Source: Neobacillus kokaensis
GTDB taxonomy: Bacteria; Bacillota; Bacilli; Bacillales; Cytobacillaceae
Length of the DNA stretch: 64,000 nucleotides
NCBI RefSeq assembly: GCF_014656545.1
Contig: NZ_BNDS01000019.1
Coordinates: 1 to 64,000, forward strand
Reading direction: 5' to 3'
Shown here: in pieces, positions 45,333-54,421 of the stretch
Layout of the letters: each line of letters begins with the position of its first letter
Position numbering within the stretch: the stretch's first letter is position 1
Program-made: the position numbers and the translations under genes
The notes under the pieces: model-generated
Database searches by the model: none
Told to the model about the DNA's origin: nothing
Seen by the model: the letters and a program-made list of their open reading frames with translations, nothing else

Positions 45333-45524
45333 TTCTATTAGTTTGAGTGTTGTATGATTCAAAATACAGATATTATTTTGAAAAAACTTTCTTTTTCCAC
45401 TCAGCCTATTCCCAAACATTGAATTATCAATGTTTTTAGTTACTTTCTATTCAAGGATTTAAAAAAAGTTTTTGACGATTCTAAAATATAAAAGTATTAT
45501 AGAATAACAAAAGGAGGTAATTTG

Positions 45525-47021
45525 ATGTCGAATATTAATAGACAGAAAATTGTGGATAGTGTACCTCAAAAAGGATTTTTCGGACATCCTAAAGGGTTAT
45601 TCACACTGTTCTTTACAGAATTTTGGGAGCGCTTCTCTTATTATGGAATGAGAGCTATCCTAGTTTTCTATATGTACTATGAAGTTTCTAAGGGCGGCCT
45701 GGGAATGGACCAGACCTTGGCACTTTCCATTATGTCGATTTACGGTTCTCTTGTTTATATGTCCGGAATTATTGGTGGATGGCTTGCTGACCGTGTCTTT
45801 GGTACGTCAAAAGCCGTTTTTTACGGCGGCATACTTATCATGCTTGGCCATATTGCCCTTGCAATTCCAGGAAGTATTGCCTTTTTCTTTGTTTCCATGG
45901 TATTAATTGTCATCGGTACAGGATTATTAAAACCTAATGTATCAAGTGTAGTCGGTGAAATGTATAGTGAAACAGATAACCGTCGTGATGCCGGCTTTAG
46001 TATTTTTTACATGGGGATTAACCTAGGTGGATTCCTTGCACCATTAATCGTTGGTTCCAAGACAATCATGGATACCAGCTTCCACTTAGGATTTGGTATC
46101 GCAGCTGTAGGTATGTTCCTAGGTTTGCTAGTGTTCGTATTTACCAAGAAAAATAATCTTGGTCTTGCCGGAACCATTGTTGCAAACCCGCTCTCCCCTG
46201 CTGAAAAGAAAAAGATCTTTACTTACTTCGGATTAGCTATTGTAATTATTGCTATTATTTGTTTCATTACCATTCCAAAAGGAATCTTAACTTTCCCGGT
46301 CTTTATTACTATTGTTAGTATCCTTGGCTTACTGATTCCTACTATTTATTTTATTAGAATGTATATCAGCCCTAAAACGACGGCTGTGGAACGTTCTCGT
46401 GTCATTGCTTATATTCCATTATTTATTGCGTCAGTTATGTTCTGGGCAATTCAAGAGCAAGGTTCAACCATTCTTGCCAACTATGCAGATACACGAACAC
46501 AGCTCAACTTTGCTGGAATGACTATTTCACCGGCCTGGTTCCAATCCTTAAATCCATTATTTATTATTATTTTAGCGCCAGTGTTTGCGATGCTATGGGT
46601 AAGATTAGGAAAATATGAACCGTCTATTCCGCAAAAGTTCTCTTTAGGATTATTGTTCTCTGGGTTATCATTCTTGATCATCCTATTGCCTGCCTACCTT
46701 GGCGGATCGAATTCTTTAGTAAATCCATTATGGCTTGTACTTAGTTATTTTGTCTGCGTACTTGGCGAACTGTGCTTATCGCCTGTAGGTTTATCTGCTA
46801 CAACGAAACTAGCACCTCAAGCCTTCGCAGCGCAAACGATGAGCTTATGGTTCTTATCCAATGCAGCAGCACAAGCTGTTAATGCGCAGATTGTTAAATT
46901 TTACACCCCTGAAACGGAAATGATGTATTTCGGTGTCATCGGCGGCGCCTCTATCGTCTTAAGTATTATTCTCTTTATGCTTGCACCGAAAATTCAAGGT
47001 TTCATGAAGGGTATTCGTTAA
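45525..47021 (+). CDS. POT family proton-dependent di/tripeptide transporter
   Basis: This 498-residue transporter of the PTR2/POT family has about 14 helices. The proton-coupling motif ExxER appears as FFTEFWERFSYYGMRAIL (landmark EFWERFSYYGMR, around 27-38). GGWLADRVFG is the inter-helix loop, and GTGLLKPNVSS and FSIFYMGINLGGFLAPL are the PTR2 signatures. AAGGAGG seven bases before the ATG fixes the start. B. subtilis YclF and lactococcal DtpT are close relatives. It complements the ATP-driven peptide importer earlier in the window, which suggests a peptide-using lifestyle. Confidence 0.93.
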   Translation: MSNINRQKIVDSVPQKGFFGHPKGLFTLFFTEFWERFSYYGMRAILVFYMYYEVSKGGLGMDQTLALSIMSIYGSLVYMSGIIGGWLADRVFGTSKAVFYGGILIMLGHIALAIPGSIAFFFVSMVLIVIGTGLLKPNVSSVVGEMYSETDNRRDAGFSIFYMGINLGGFLAPLIVGSKTIMDTSFHLGFGIAAVGMFLGLLVFVFTKKNNLGLAGTIVANPLSPAEKKKIFTYFGLAIVIIAIICFITIPKGILTFPVFITIVSILGLLIPTIYFIRMYISPKTTAVERSRVIAYIPLFIASVMFWAIQEQGSTILANYADTRTQLNFAGMTISPAWFQSLNPLFIIILAPVFAMLWVRLGKYEPSIPQKFSLGLLFSGLSFLIILLPAYLGGSNSLVNPLWLVLSYFVCVLGELCLSPVGLSATTKLAPQAFAAQTMSLWFLSNAAAQAVNAQIVKFYTPETEMMYFGVIGGASIVLSIILFMLAPKIQGFMKGIR

Positions 47022-47033
47022 ATTGTTTATATT

Positions 47034-47081
47034 AGTGTCTGGTGTCCCGCTAAAAGACGAGGAAACCGGACACTTTTTTTA
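47034..47081 (+). terminator. peptide transporter gene terminator
   Basis: AGTGTCTGGTGTCC...GGAAACCGGACACT stem followed by TTTTTTATTTT, 13 bases after the stop. Confidence 0.85.
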
Positions 47082-47182
47082 TTTTCTTTTATTTAAAAAT
47101 TGAATTACATCTCAACATGGAAATTAAGCTGTTAGAGCTTAGGTATTGAAATTTAACTATAGAGGAATCCCCCTTTTCTCCC

Positions 47183-47209
47183 AAAAAACCGGGCAACTGC
47201 CCGGTTTTC
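47183..47209 (-). terminator. oxidoreductase gene terminator
   Basis: AAAACCGGGCA/TGCCCGGTTTT, eleven base pairs with a two-base spacer, followed on the minus strand by TT and then GGGAG. It lies about 37 bases after the oxidoreductase stop. Confidence 0.8.
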
Positions 47210-47245
47210 TTATTTAGGGAAATATGATGCTACGAAAAACTCTCT

Positions 47246-48166
47246 CTATAATACGTTTCTATTTTTTAATAACTTTGAAATAATTTCTTCACAAATTTCA
47301 TGCGTTTCCAGTGAATCCCAAGCTGTAATTTCAGGGCTGGTGTTCGATTCCATCGACTGGATAAAATCATTGACCATTTCCTGAAATCCCCGCTTAACCA
47401 ACGTCGGCTCCCAATCGCTGCTCCTCACTTCGAAATTTTCCATATCCTTTGAAATTATCAATTGCGAAACATTGTATACTGTTCCCTTCTCATATGGACC
47501 CATGACTTGAGCAATTTCCTCATTTGTGCCATTGTCTCTGTTCATAATTCCAATCGCTGTTCCGCCTTGCGAAATAAATTGGACTACAACATGATAAAGG
47601 GTCCCATTTTCAAACCTGCCATTCACCAGCAGTTCTTCAATAGGATAAGGCGATAGGTAACGCATCGTATCAACAACATGAATAAAATCATCGAAAATAA
47701 AGTTTCTGGGTTCGCCGGGAAGATTATGACGATTCTTCTGTACTATGACCATGTTTGGCTGGACAATTTTCTTTAACCGCTTATAAGAAGGAGCATATCT
47801 GCGATTGAAACCAGTCATAAGGGTCAGTCCCTTCTCCTCGGCTAGCTCCACCAGCCTTTTTGCACCTTCATAATTATCCGTGATCGGCTTGTCCACAAAG
47901 ACATGTACACCTCTGTTAAGCAGCCAGCTGACGATTTCCTCATGAGAAGATGTTGAGGAATGAACAAAGGCCCCAATAATTCCACAATTAACAAGTGATT
48001 CCAAATCAGAATGAAGATGGCTAAATCGGTATTGCTCGCCAATCGCTTTTAACTTGTCCTGATTTCTCGTATAAAAATGAAAATCTACATCCTTTATTTG
48101 GCTATAAACAGGCAGATAGGCTTTTTGGGCGATATCCCCCAGCCCAATTACTCCGATTTTCAACAC
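47246..48166 (-). CDS. Gfo/Idh/MocA family oxidoreductase
   Basis: This NAD(P)-dependent dehydrogenase has about 306 residues. The Rossmann motif KIGVIGLGDIAQKAYLP is at the N-terminus, and the family consensus DKPI appears in HVFVDKPITDNYEGAKRLVELAEE (landmarks VFVDKPIT, around 91-98). The alpha/beta C-terminal domain includes GFNRRYAPSYKRLKK. GGAGGG lies six bases before the GTG at 48166; TTG at 48163 is equally possible, while the ATG directly at the site is too close. The substrate is unknown; such enzymes often act on sugars or inositols. The gene stands alone. Confidence 0.85.
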   Translation of the reverse strand: MLKIGVIGLGDIAQKAYLPVYSQIKDVDFHFYTRNQDKLKAIGEQYRFSHLHSDLESLVNCGIIGAFVHSSTSSHEEIVSWLLNRGVHVFVDKPITDNYEGAKRLVELAEEKGLTLMTGFNRRYAPSYKRLKKIVQPNMVIVQKNRHNLPGEPRNFIFDDFIHVVDTMRYLSPYPIEELLVNGRFENGTLYHVVVQFISQGGTAIGIMNRDNGTNEEIAQVMGPYEKGTVYNVSQLIISKDMENFEVRSSDWEPTLVKRGFQEMVNDFIQSMESNTSPEITAWDSLETHEICEEIISKLLKNRNVL

Positions 48167-48292
48167 AAACATCCCTCCGATAACTGTTTCTCCAGCTAAT
48201 TTTACCATCCAGCATGCGTTTATGCGCCTTTTATTTCTGTTCCCTTTCTTTCAGACATGTGTCCATCAATTGACTGCTTTTCTAGTGCTTTT

Positions 48293-48328
48293 AAAAAACC
48301 GAAGCATCCCATTGGCTGCTCCGGTTTA
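48293..48328 (-). terminator. aminotransferase-like gene terminator
   Basis: AAACCGGAGCA...TGCTTCGGTTT stem (one mismatch) followed by TTTAAAAG on the minus strand. Confidence 0.82.
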
Positions 48329-48333
48329 GGATA

Positions 48334-49575
48334 TTATTTATTTACTACTTTAAGAGACTTTATATAGGCTTTGATTGCTTCGGTAACCAGTTCTATTTCT
48401 TCTTCCGTATTATATGGAGCAAAGCCTGCGCGAATCCAACCGCCTGTTTCTTTGATCGCCAGTTTTTCTGCAAGTGTTGACGCATAGAAATCCCCGCTCG
48501 CAATGAAAATTGCATAGTTTTCAGCAAGCCAACTGCAGACTTCTACCGGATTGGCACCATTAATCGTAAAGGCAATTGTTGGAGTCTTCGCAACGGATTC
48601 AGGCGCTTGGTATAACGTTACCTCGGGAATATTTTTCAGCGCAGCTCGCAGTTTCCTCGCAAGTTTATTTTCGTATTCTTCCATTCTTGCATAAGCGCTT
48701 TCGATTTTTCCCCTGCGGGTCGCCCCCATTCCTAAACTGGCAATAAAGTTAATTCCCGCTTCCAGCGCGGCGATTGCTTCATGGTTCTGTGTGCCTGTTT
48801 CTAGTTTGTCAGGGATATACGTTGGTGCCGGCTGTAGTTTATAAACAGATAATTTTTCAAAAACTTCTTCCTTGATGACCGCAATGCCAAGATGCGGTCC
48901 GAAAAATTTATATGCTGAACAAAATAGTAAATCTGCTCCAATTTGATCACGGTTGACCCGAAAATGAGGGACAGCATGAACGGCATCAACAGCAAGCATA
49001 GCCCCGACTTCATGTGCCCGTTTTGAAATAGTCTCTATATCTGTAATTGTTCCGACAGCATTGGAAGCAAGTGTAACCGAGACGAGCTTTGTATTCTCGT
49101 TAATGAGCCTATTTAGGTTGGATAAATCCAATGTCAATGTTTCCGGGTCAACAGGAATAAAGCGGATTTCAACCCCAGCATCATCGGCCGCAGTCGCCCA
49201 TGAATCCACATTGGAGCGATGGTCGATTTCGGATACCACAATATTATCACCGCTCGTCCATGTTTTTTTCAAAGCACGCGAAACAGCAAACATTAAGGAA
49301 GTTGAATTTTGACCAAAGGCCACTTCGTTTGTTTTGGCACCAACTAGGTCAGCTGCTGCTCTTCTCGCATTTTCAATATGCTGTTCTGTCTCCTTGCTTG
49401 TTGGGAATTCCCCGTGCAAATTTGCTCCACCATCAGACATATACGAAACCATTGCCTCAATCACGGGCATTGCTACCTGCGAGCCTCCAGGCCCATCCAG
49501 ATAGATGGCTTGCTTCCCGTTATACTTGCGGGCCATTGCCGGAAATTGCCGGCGTACTTCTTCAATTGGAAACAT
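48334..49575 (-). CDS. cysteine desulfurase-like class V aminotransferase (VC1184-type)
   Basis: This 413-residue PLP protein looks like the cysteine-desulfurase-like VC1184 subfamily. The cofactor contacts are NSTSLMFAVSRAL, SEIDHRSNVDSW (His over the ring) and VDAVHAVPH, with the Schiff-base lysine in CSAYKFFGPHLG (around 221). The C-terminal loop that carries the sulfur-accepting cysteine in SufS/IscS is replaced by GGWIRAGFAPYNTEEE, with no cysteine, so it is unlikely to be an ordinary desulfurase. The ATG at 49575 is spaced ten bases from AGGAG; the upstream ATG touches it. Substrate unknown. Confidence 0.82.
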   Translation of the reverse strand: MFPIEEVRRQFPAMARKYNGKQAIYLDGPGGSQVAMPVIEAMVSYMSDGGANLHGEFPTSKETEQHIENARRAAADLVGAKTNEVAFGQNSTSLMFAVSRALKKTWTSGDNIVVSEIDHRSNVDSWATAADDAGVEIRFIPVDPETLTLDLSNLNRLINENTKLVSVTLASNAVGTITDIETISKRAHEVGAMLAVDAVHAVPHFRVNRDQIGADLLFCSAYKFFGPHLGIAVIKEEVFEKLSVYKLQPAPTYIPDKLETGTQNHEAIAALEAGINFIASLGMGATRRGKIESAYARMEEYENKLARKLRAALKNIPEVTLYQAPESVAKTPTIAFTINGANPVEVCSWLAENYAIFIASGDFYASTLAEKLAIKETGGWIRAGFAPYNTEEEIELVTEAIKAYIKSLKVVNK

Positions 49576-49759
49576 CTTGACCATACTCCTTTTTTAAAAA
49601 GTTTTTCAAGCATATGGTAGTAATACGGCGCTAGGCTGGGCATTCCTGCAAAAAATACCAAATTACTAGATAAAGAGCGGGCCAATAGGTTAGTTTTTTT
49701 TAATAATCATTGTTGGGGCAAGGGTTCCTCTTTGCTCTCGTACGCTTGTCATGGGAACT

Positions 49760-50092
49760 TAAACCAGGTTCCGACAGTCCACTATGTCCTCATGAAGCGT
49801 TGATGAGAACTCCAACCAGGTTCCGACAGCCCAATATGTCCTCATGAAGCGTTGAGGAGAACTCCAACCAGGTTCCGACAGCCCACTATGTCCTCATGAA
49901 GTGTTTATGAGAACTCCAACCCGGTTCCGACAGTCCAATATGTCCTCATGAAGCGTTGATGAGAACTCCAACCTGGTTCCTACAGCCCACTATGTCCTCA
50001 TGAAGCGTTGATGAGAACTCCAACCTGGTTCCTACAGCCCAATATGTCCTCATGAAATGTTTATGAGAATCCTTTAGTGTCCTCATAAAAGA
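49760..50092. repeat. 52-bp-period tandem repeat array B
   Basis: TATGTCCTCATGAAGCGTTG units start at 49783, 49835, 49887, 49939, 49991 and 50043, exactly 52 bases apart, with partial units on both sides. Each unit holds a dyad CTCAT...ATGAG and the block GAACTCCAACC.GGTTCC.ACAG. Units alternate CCCAC and CCAAT before TATG. The sequence is unrelated to array A, though the period is the same. No gene is seen between 49,576 and 50,121. Confidence 0.92.
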
Positions 50093-50118
50093 AGAGCAGC
50101 CCATGCATAGCAGGCTCC
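50089..50118 (-). terminator. candidate nnr terminator
   Basis: GAGGAGCC...GGGCTGCTC with one internal mismatch is followed on the minus strand by TTCTTTTATG. It is a moderate terminator right after the nnr stop. Confidence 0.55.
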
Positions 50119-50121
50119 TCC

Positions 50122-51672
50122 CTAAATAATCATATTTAACTGTTCTCTTGTCCCGTCAATTAGATCCAGCGGGGTCACCCCATAATGGGATAAGCTTTTC
50201 GCCTTTTCTTCCCCCGCTCTTGCATGAAGGTAGCTTGCCGCGACAAGAGCGTTCAAAGCACCGGCACCCTGCGCTAAAAAAGAGGCAATTAAGCCTGTCA
50301 GCACATCTCCGCTGCCGCCCTTACCCAAAGCATCATGACCAAACGGGTTGATAAAAACCTCACCATCCGGAGTAGCGATAACTGATCGATGCCCTTTCAA
50401 TAACAAAAATAAAGAATTTTCTTCGGCGAAATTTTTAGCAATCCCGAGCCGGTCCGCTTCAACTTCACTTACCGTACAATTCAACAGCCGAGCCATTTCT
50501 CCAGGATGCGGTGTAAAAATCACATTTCCATTATATTGGCGGACAATATCCAGTTCATTTCGCAGTAAATAAAGCGCATCCGCATCAACCACCAATGACT
50601 GATTTGTCAACTCTCCCATCAATCCTCTGAGCCACTTTTCCCCGCCGGAAAACCGTCCCATCCCCGGGCCAACCGCAATACTATTAAACTGTGTCAGCCG
50701 CTCTAACAATTCATGAAGACCAGTTTGGGAAAAATGCCCATTAATCTCCCTCAATGGCAAAAATAATGATTCCGGGCTTTGGGCTGCAGCCATAGGATAA
50801 ATACTTTCGGGAATCGCCAAGGTAACCAGACCTGCCCCCGAATGTAAAGCTGCTTTTGCCGCAAAAATCGGCGCCCCGACAAAATGACGTGATCCCCCAA
50901 GAACGAGCGTATGACCAAATGTTCCCTTATGACCATCCTGCGGTCTATACGGAACCGCCGCCCTCGCCAGTTTTTCCGTTATGACATTGGGCAGCTTTAA
51001 GCCCAAATCCGGCACAATTGAGGGCGGAACAGAAATATCGACTGCTTTCCATTCTCCAACATACCGCGGACCATCCTTCAGGAAAAAACCTTTTTTCGGA
51101 AAAACAAATGTCACCGTTTTGTCTGCCTTAATCGCAGCTCCCACAACTTTTCCAGTATCACTTGAAACACCTGAAGGAATATCAACCGAAATGATTAATT
51201 TACTACCCTTATATTCATTTACAAGTGAAATGACCAAATCAAGCGGCGGTCTTACCGGGCCGTTTACACCTGTACCTAAAATGGCATCCACAATAATGTC
51301 GGACTGCTCTAATTCTACTTGAAACGCGGTCATCGTATTTTCTTGCAGATAAAAAACCGGCAGCCCCCGATTTACGTAAACATCGAAATGGATCTTTGCA
51401 TCACCCTTAAGCCGTTCGGGATTCACCATCAAACAAAGCAACGGCTTCAGTCCCAAATCAACCAGCCTGCGGGCGATGACAAAGCCGTCGCCGCCATTAT
51501 TCCCCCCGCCTGCAAGTACTACCACTTTGGGATTTTTACAAGAGGTACAGGATAATATTTCCTCTACTACTCTTCCCCCGGCATTTTCCATTAAAACAAC
51601 ACCGGGTAATCCAAGACGCTCCATTGTATACTGGTCCATTTGCTGCATTTCCTTTTGACCTGCTGCATACAT
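50122..51672 (-). CDS. nnr: bifunctional NAD(P)H-hydrate epimerase / dehydratase
   Basis: This 516-residue metabolite-repair enzyme restores damaged NADHX and NADPHX. The N-terminal YjeF_N epimerase domain (about 1-210) shows GLPGVVLMENAG, GGGNNGGDGFVIARRL and VDIPSGVSSDTG. The C-terminal ribokinase-like dehydratase domain (about 225-505) shows GGSRHFVGAPIFAAKAALHSGAG, VFTPHPGEMARL (seen as IFTPHPGEMARLL) and FGHDALGKGGSGDVLTG. The ATG at 51672, nine bases after GAAGGAGC, is used; the open frame runs 22 codons further up. It is followed by a repeat array and preceded by an MFS gene in the same direction. Confidence 0.94.
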   Translation of the reverse strand: MYAAGQKEMQQMDQYTMERLGLPGVVLMENAGGRVVEEILSCTSCKNPKVVVLAGGGNNGGDGFVIARRLVDLGLKPLLCLMVNPERLKGDAKIHFDVYVNRGLPVFYLQENTMTAFQVELEQSDIIVDAILGTGVNGPVRPPLDLVISLVNEYKGSKLIISVDIPSGVSSDTGKVVGAAIKADKTVTFVFPKKGFFLKDGPRYVGEWKAVDISVPPSIVPDLGLKLPNVITEKLARAAVPYRPQDGHKGTFGHTLVLGGSRHFVGAPIFAAKAALHSGAGLVTLAIPESIYPMAAAQSPESLFLPLREINGHFSQTGLHELLERLTQFNSIAVGPGMGRFSGGEKWLRGLMGELTNQSLVVDADALYLLRNELDIVRQYNGNVIFTPHPGEMARLLNCTVSEVEADRLGIAKNFAEENSLFLLLKGHRSVIATPDGEVFINPFGHDALGKGGSGDVLTGLIASFLAQGAGALNALVAASYLHARAGEEKAKSLSHYGVTPLDLIDGTREQLNMII

Positions 51673-51741
51673 TGCACATCCGCTCCTTCTTTCCCAATTA
51701 CCTCTATTATAAGAAATAATCAAATCAGTACACGACAAAAA

Positions 51742-53040
51742 TCAAACACTTGATGGAACTTTTTTCATCATAACAGCATTCTTATTATTCATTTCTGGAT
51801 GAACTCTCCGAATCACCGATGGCCTTGCCAAGACAAGTATAACGCTAACGAATAAGAATGATGAGACAATCATAATCCAATGGGCCGGAAACACATCATA
51901 TAAGAAGCCGTATAATACCATTCCAAGAGGCATTAAAGCCATCGCCATCGTTTCTAAAATGGAAAATACCCGCCCTTTATAACGGTCATCGATTTGTTTT
52001 TGTAAAATTACCATGATAGGTGTATTGGTTATCGTCGACATTGTTCCTAAACCAAGCTGCAGTATGATGTAATAACCAAATATCAAATTATGTTGAAAAG
52101 TTAGAATTAATGGCAAAACAATCGCGGCCATAATCACACCCATTCCTATAATCCCCCACTTGGATACCTTCAATGGAGATTTAACCTCCTTTCGAACAGT
52201 GAAATAAATCGATAGCAGCAGCATACCTGCAGCAAAAGCTCCTTCTGTCAAACCAAACTGCTTAGAGGCTATTTTCAATTTTTCAATCAGAATAAACGAG
52301 TAGCCAACCTGATAGGCACCAAAGAAAAAGTTTATTAAGAGCGCAATCCAAATGACGGTCATAAGCAGCGACTGTGTTTTTATATAGGCGATTCCAGATC
52401 TCATGCTTTGCCACATCGGCTCCTTTATGTCTTCCTCTGGATTTCGGCTGCTAAACAGGCTAAAATTCATCGTCATTTCCAACAAAACTGCTAGAATGGA
52501 TGCTGTCATGTACAGGATAAGGAATGTGGGCATAGACACAGCACCATACAATAACCCGCCAACAGCAGGGCTTCCAATTGATGCAAATGAAATCGACATT
52601 TGATTAAGGGACATTGCTTTTTGAATCCGATTTTGATCGACAAGCCCGGTTATAGATGAGGAAAAAGCGACACCGGAAAACATGGATGTAAGGGATAGAA
52701 CGCAAGAGGTAGTGTAAATGGCGGCTAAGGATAACCCTGATGTAATACTAAAGATAAGCAGACTCCCAATTGCTAAAGTCGTGGCAATTTGTGAAAAAAT
52801 AACGATTTTTTTCCGCGAATAATTATCGATAAAATAACCAGCAAACGGCGCGGCAATGGTCCGAGGCAAAATATTGCAAATCAAGTTTGCAGCAAAACTC
52901 GTCGCCGACCCCGTTGCTTGTAAAATATAAAAACTAATCGCAAATGCATATACCTGTGCTCCAAAAGCTGAAATCAGCTTACTAATCGTGAATGTCCAAA
53001 GATGGTATGTGGCCTTTTTCAATTTTAATGCTTCGTTCAT
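51742..53040 (-). CDS. MFS transporter
   Basis: This 432-residue membrane protein with about 12 helices has an MFS motif A, GYFIDNYSRKKIVI (around 70-83), and resembles MFS_3/enterobactin-exporter-like drug or siderophore efflux proteins. The ATG at 53040 is preferred, six bases after GGTGGGG. Its promoter has -35 TTGAAA (53,102-53,107), an 18-base spacer and -10 TATAAT (53,078-53,083). It is flanked by two 17-bp palindromes and is divergent from an XRE-TPR regulator, so that protein probably controls it. The substrate is unknown. Confidence 0.88.
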   Translation of the reverse strand: MNEALKLKKATYHLWTFTISKLISAFGAQVYAFAISFYILQATGSATSFAANLICNILPRTIAAPFAGYFIDNYSRKKIVIFSQIATTLAIGSLLIFSITSGLSLAAIYTTSCVLSLTSMFSGVAFSSSITGLVDQNRIQKAMSLNQMSISFASIGSPAVGGLLYGAVSMPTFLILYMTASILAVLLEMTMNFSLFSSRNPEEDIKEPMWQSMRSGIAYIKTQSLLMTVIWIALLINFFFGAYQVGYSFILIEKLKIASKQFGLTEGAFAAGMLLLSIYFTVRKEVKSPLKVSKWGIIGMGVIMAAIVLPLILTFQHNLIFGYYIILQLGLGTMSTITNTPIMVILQKQIDDRYKGRVFSILETMAMALMPLGMVLYGFLYDVFPAHWIMIVSSFLFVSVILVLARPSVIRRVHPEMNNKNAVMMKKVPSSV

Positions 53041-53058
53041 ACATAACCCCACCTAAAA

Positions 53059-53075
53059 GTTTAATTTAATTAAAC
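53059..53075. promoter_or_regulatory. palindromic operator 1 (MFS gene side)
   Basis: GTTTAATTTAATTAAAC is a 17-bp near-perfect palindrome just downstream of the -10 of the MFS promoter, near its transcription start. It matches operator 2 at 16 of 17 bases, and the centres are 55 bases apart. Confidence 0.75.
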
Positions 53076-53113
53076 AAATTATATCATGCCGTTTTCTTCC
53101 TTTTCAAGATAAA

Positions 53114-53130
53114 GTTTAATATAATTAAAC
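53114..53130. promoter_or_regulatory. palindromic operator 2 (regulator gene side)
   Basis: GTTTAATATAATTAAAC is a 17-bp palindrome that contains a TATAAT -10 (53,120-53,125) for the plus-strand regulator gene. It also lies just upstream of the MFS -35. Binding would block the regulator's own promoter. Confidence 0.75.
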
Positions 53131-53166
53131 TAATTGATAAATTCGTCTAGAGGTGAATCTTTTTAC

Positions 53167-54396
53167 ATGTTAGGTGAACGAATACGGGAATTTCGAAAAC
53201 AACAAAAAATGACTCTTGAAGCTTTGGCCGGGGATGAACTGACAAAGGGAATGCTCAGCCTTATTGAAAATAATAAGGCAAATCCTTCGATGGAGAGCTT
53301 AGTCTATATTGCCGGTAGATTGGGTGTGGAAGTAAGCGAGCTTTTAGAAGATATAAGCTCCAAGAAATTACGTGAGGTTCTCGATGAAGCTGAGAAGCTT
53401 TATAATAAAGAAACTGCACTTGGGGAAAAGTCCGATAAATATAAACAGCTGCTTGCTTTGATTGAACCTTACCTTGAAAATCTTTCCCAAGGATATGAAT
53501 CTGCACGATTATTGGAAATATACAGCCGTAGTCTTTATCAAGAAAAACAAGACGGCTGGCAGGAGATGTCGAAAAAGTCCGCAGATATGTACGATGAGAT
53601 GAAGCTTACCGCTAAGCGGGCAAGTATTGGTATCTTTTGGGCAATGGAAAAATTTGTTGTACATGACTATGCAGAAGCCTTAACGATATTGTTACGGGAA
53701 CGGAATCAAATTGAAACGAACCACCATTTCATTGACCCGATGACAAGGGTTGACTTAGATTATAATGAAGCAATACTCCATTTTGCCGTCGGAGATTCAG
53801 ATTCAGCAGCTGTTGTGATGCAAAATGCGATTCAATTTTCGAAGGAGCACCGGATTTTTTACCGTATTGATGATTTATACCGGCTTGCTGCGGCACATGG
53901 GTTGATGATTGGAGATAAGGAACTACAGGAGCATTATGTCTCTAAATTAAAGCAATACGGGGATTTTGCCGAGGATCAGCAGGCGATTATTTTTTATGAC
54001 CTGTTTCATGCCTTTTCACTCAACTCGGAAGAACAGGAATTTACTAAGGCACTTGAAATCTGTGACAAGTATTTGGCAGACCTAAAAATAGATAAGGCCT
54101 ACAGATGTTGGTTCCTTCTTGAAAAGGGAAAATCCTTATATGGGCTGGGACGCTATGAAGAAGCGCTGGATTGCCTGAAGAAAGTAGAAGTACCAGCCTA
54201 TGCCCACCACCCGTATGATCTATCATTATTTTATATCAAAGATTCCTATAATGCGCTATGTCAAATCGAACTAGGCAATATAAGCGATGCCTTGGAATCG
54301 GCAAAAGAGGCTGTAGAGAATTTTAAAGCTATGCCTCATACACCATATAAAGATTTTGCAAACGGCGTATACAGAAAGGTGTCAGGCACCATGTGA
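53167..54396 (+). CDS. XRE family regulator with TPR-like domain
   Basis: This 409-residue regulator has an N-terminal XRE helix-turn-helix (MLGERIREFRKQQKMTLEALAGDELTKGMLSLIENNKANPSMESLVYIAGRLGV, landmarks KQQKMTLEALAG and GMLSLIENNKANPS, residues 1-65). A long helical repeat region (about 75-400) resembles tetratricopeptide repeats, for example YRCWFLLEKGKSLYGLGRYEEALDCLKK (landmarks GRYEEALDCLKK). The architecture resembles Rap/PlcR-like and MFS-linked repressors. The ATG at 53167 follows AGAGGTGAAT. It likely represses the divergent MFS gene and itself. Its last residues KVSGTM are encoded inside a dispersed repeat. Confidence 0.85.
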   Translation: MLGERIREFRKQQKMTLEALAGDELTKGMLSLIENNKANPSMESLVYIAGRLGVEVSELLEDISSKKLREVLDEAEKLYNKETALGEKSDKYKQLLALIEPYLENLSQGYESARLLEIYSRSLYQEKQDGWQEMSKKSADMYDEMKLTAKRASIGIFWAMEKFVVHDYAEALTILLRERNQIETNHHFIDPMTRVDLDYNEAILHFAVGDSDSAAVVMQNAIQFSKEHRIFYRIDDLYRLAAAHGLMIGDKELQEHYVSKLKQYGDFAEDQQAIIFYDLFHAFSLNSEEQEFTKALEICDKYLADLKIDKAYRCWFLLEKGKSLYGLGRYEEALDCLKKVEVPAYAHHPYDLSLFYIKDSYNALCQIELGNISDALESAKEAVENFKAMPHTPYKDFANGVYRKVSGTM

Positions 54397-54421
54397 ATTT
54401 TTCACATGGTGCCTGACACCT
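54378..54421. repeat. palindromic dispersed repeat overlapping the regulator stop
   Basis: AAGGTGTCAGGCACCATGTGAA-TTTTTCACATGGTGCCTGACACCTT is a perfect stem of about 20 base pairs. The TGA stop of the XRE-TPR gene lies in its left arm, and the stop of the next gene, on the minus strand, lies right after the right arm. It can act as a terminator on both strands. Confidence 0.88.

Noticed and set aside
49760..50092. Possible CRISPR array or coding repeats
   Set aside because: There are no unique spacers, the 52-base period is not a multiple of three, and stop codons appear in the frames.
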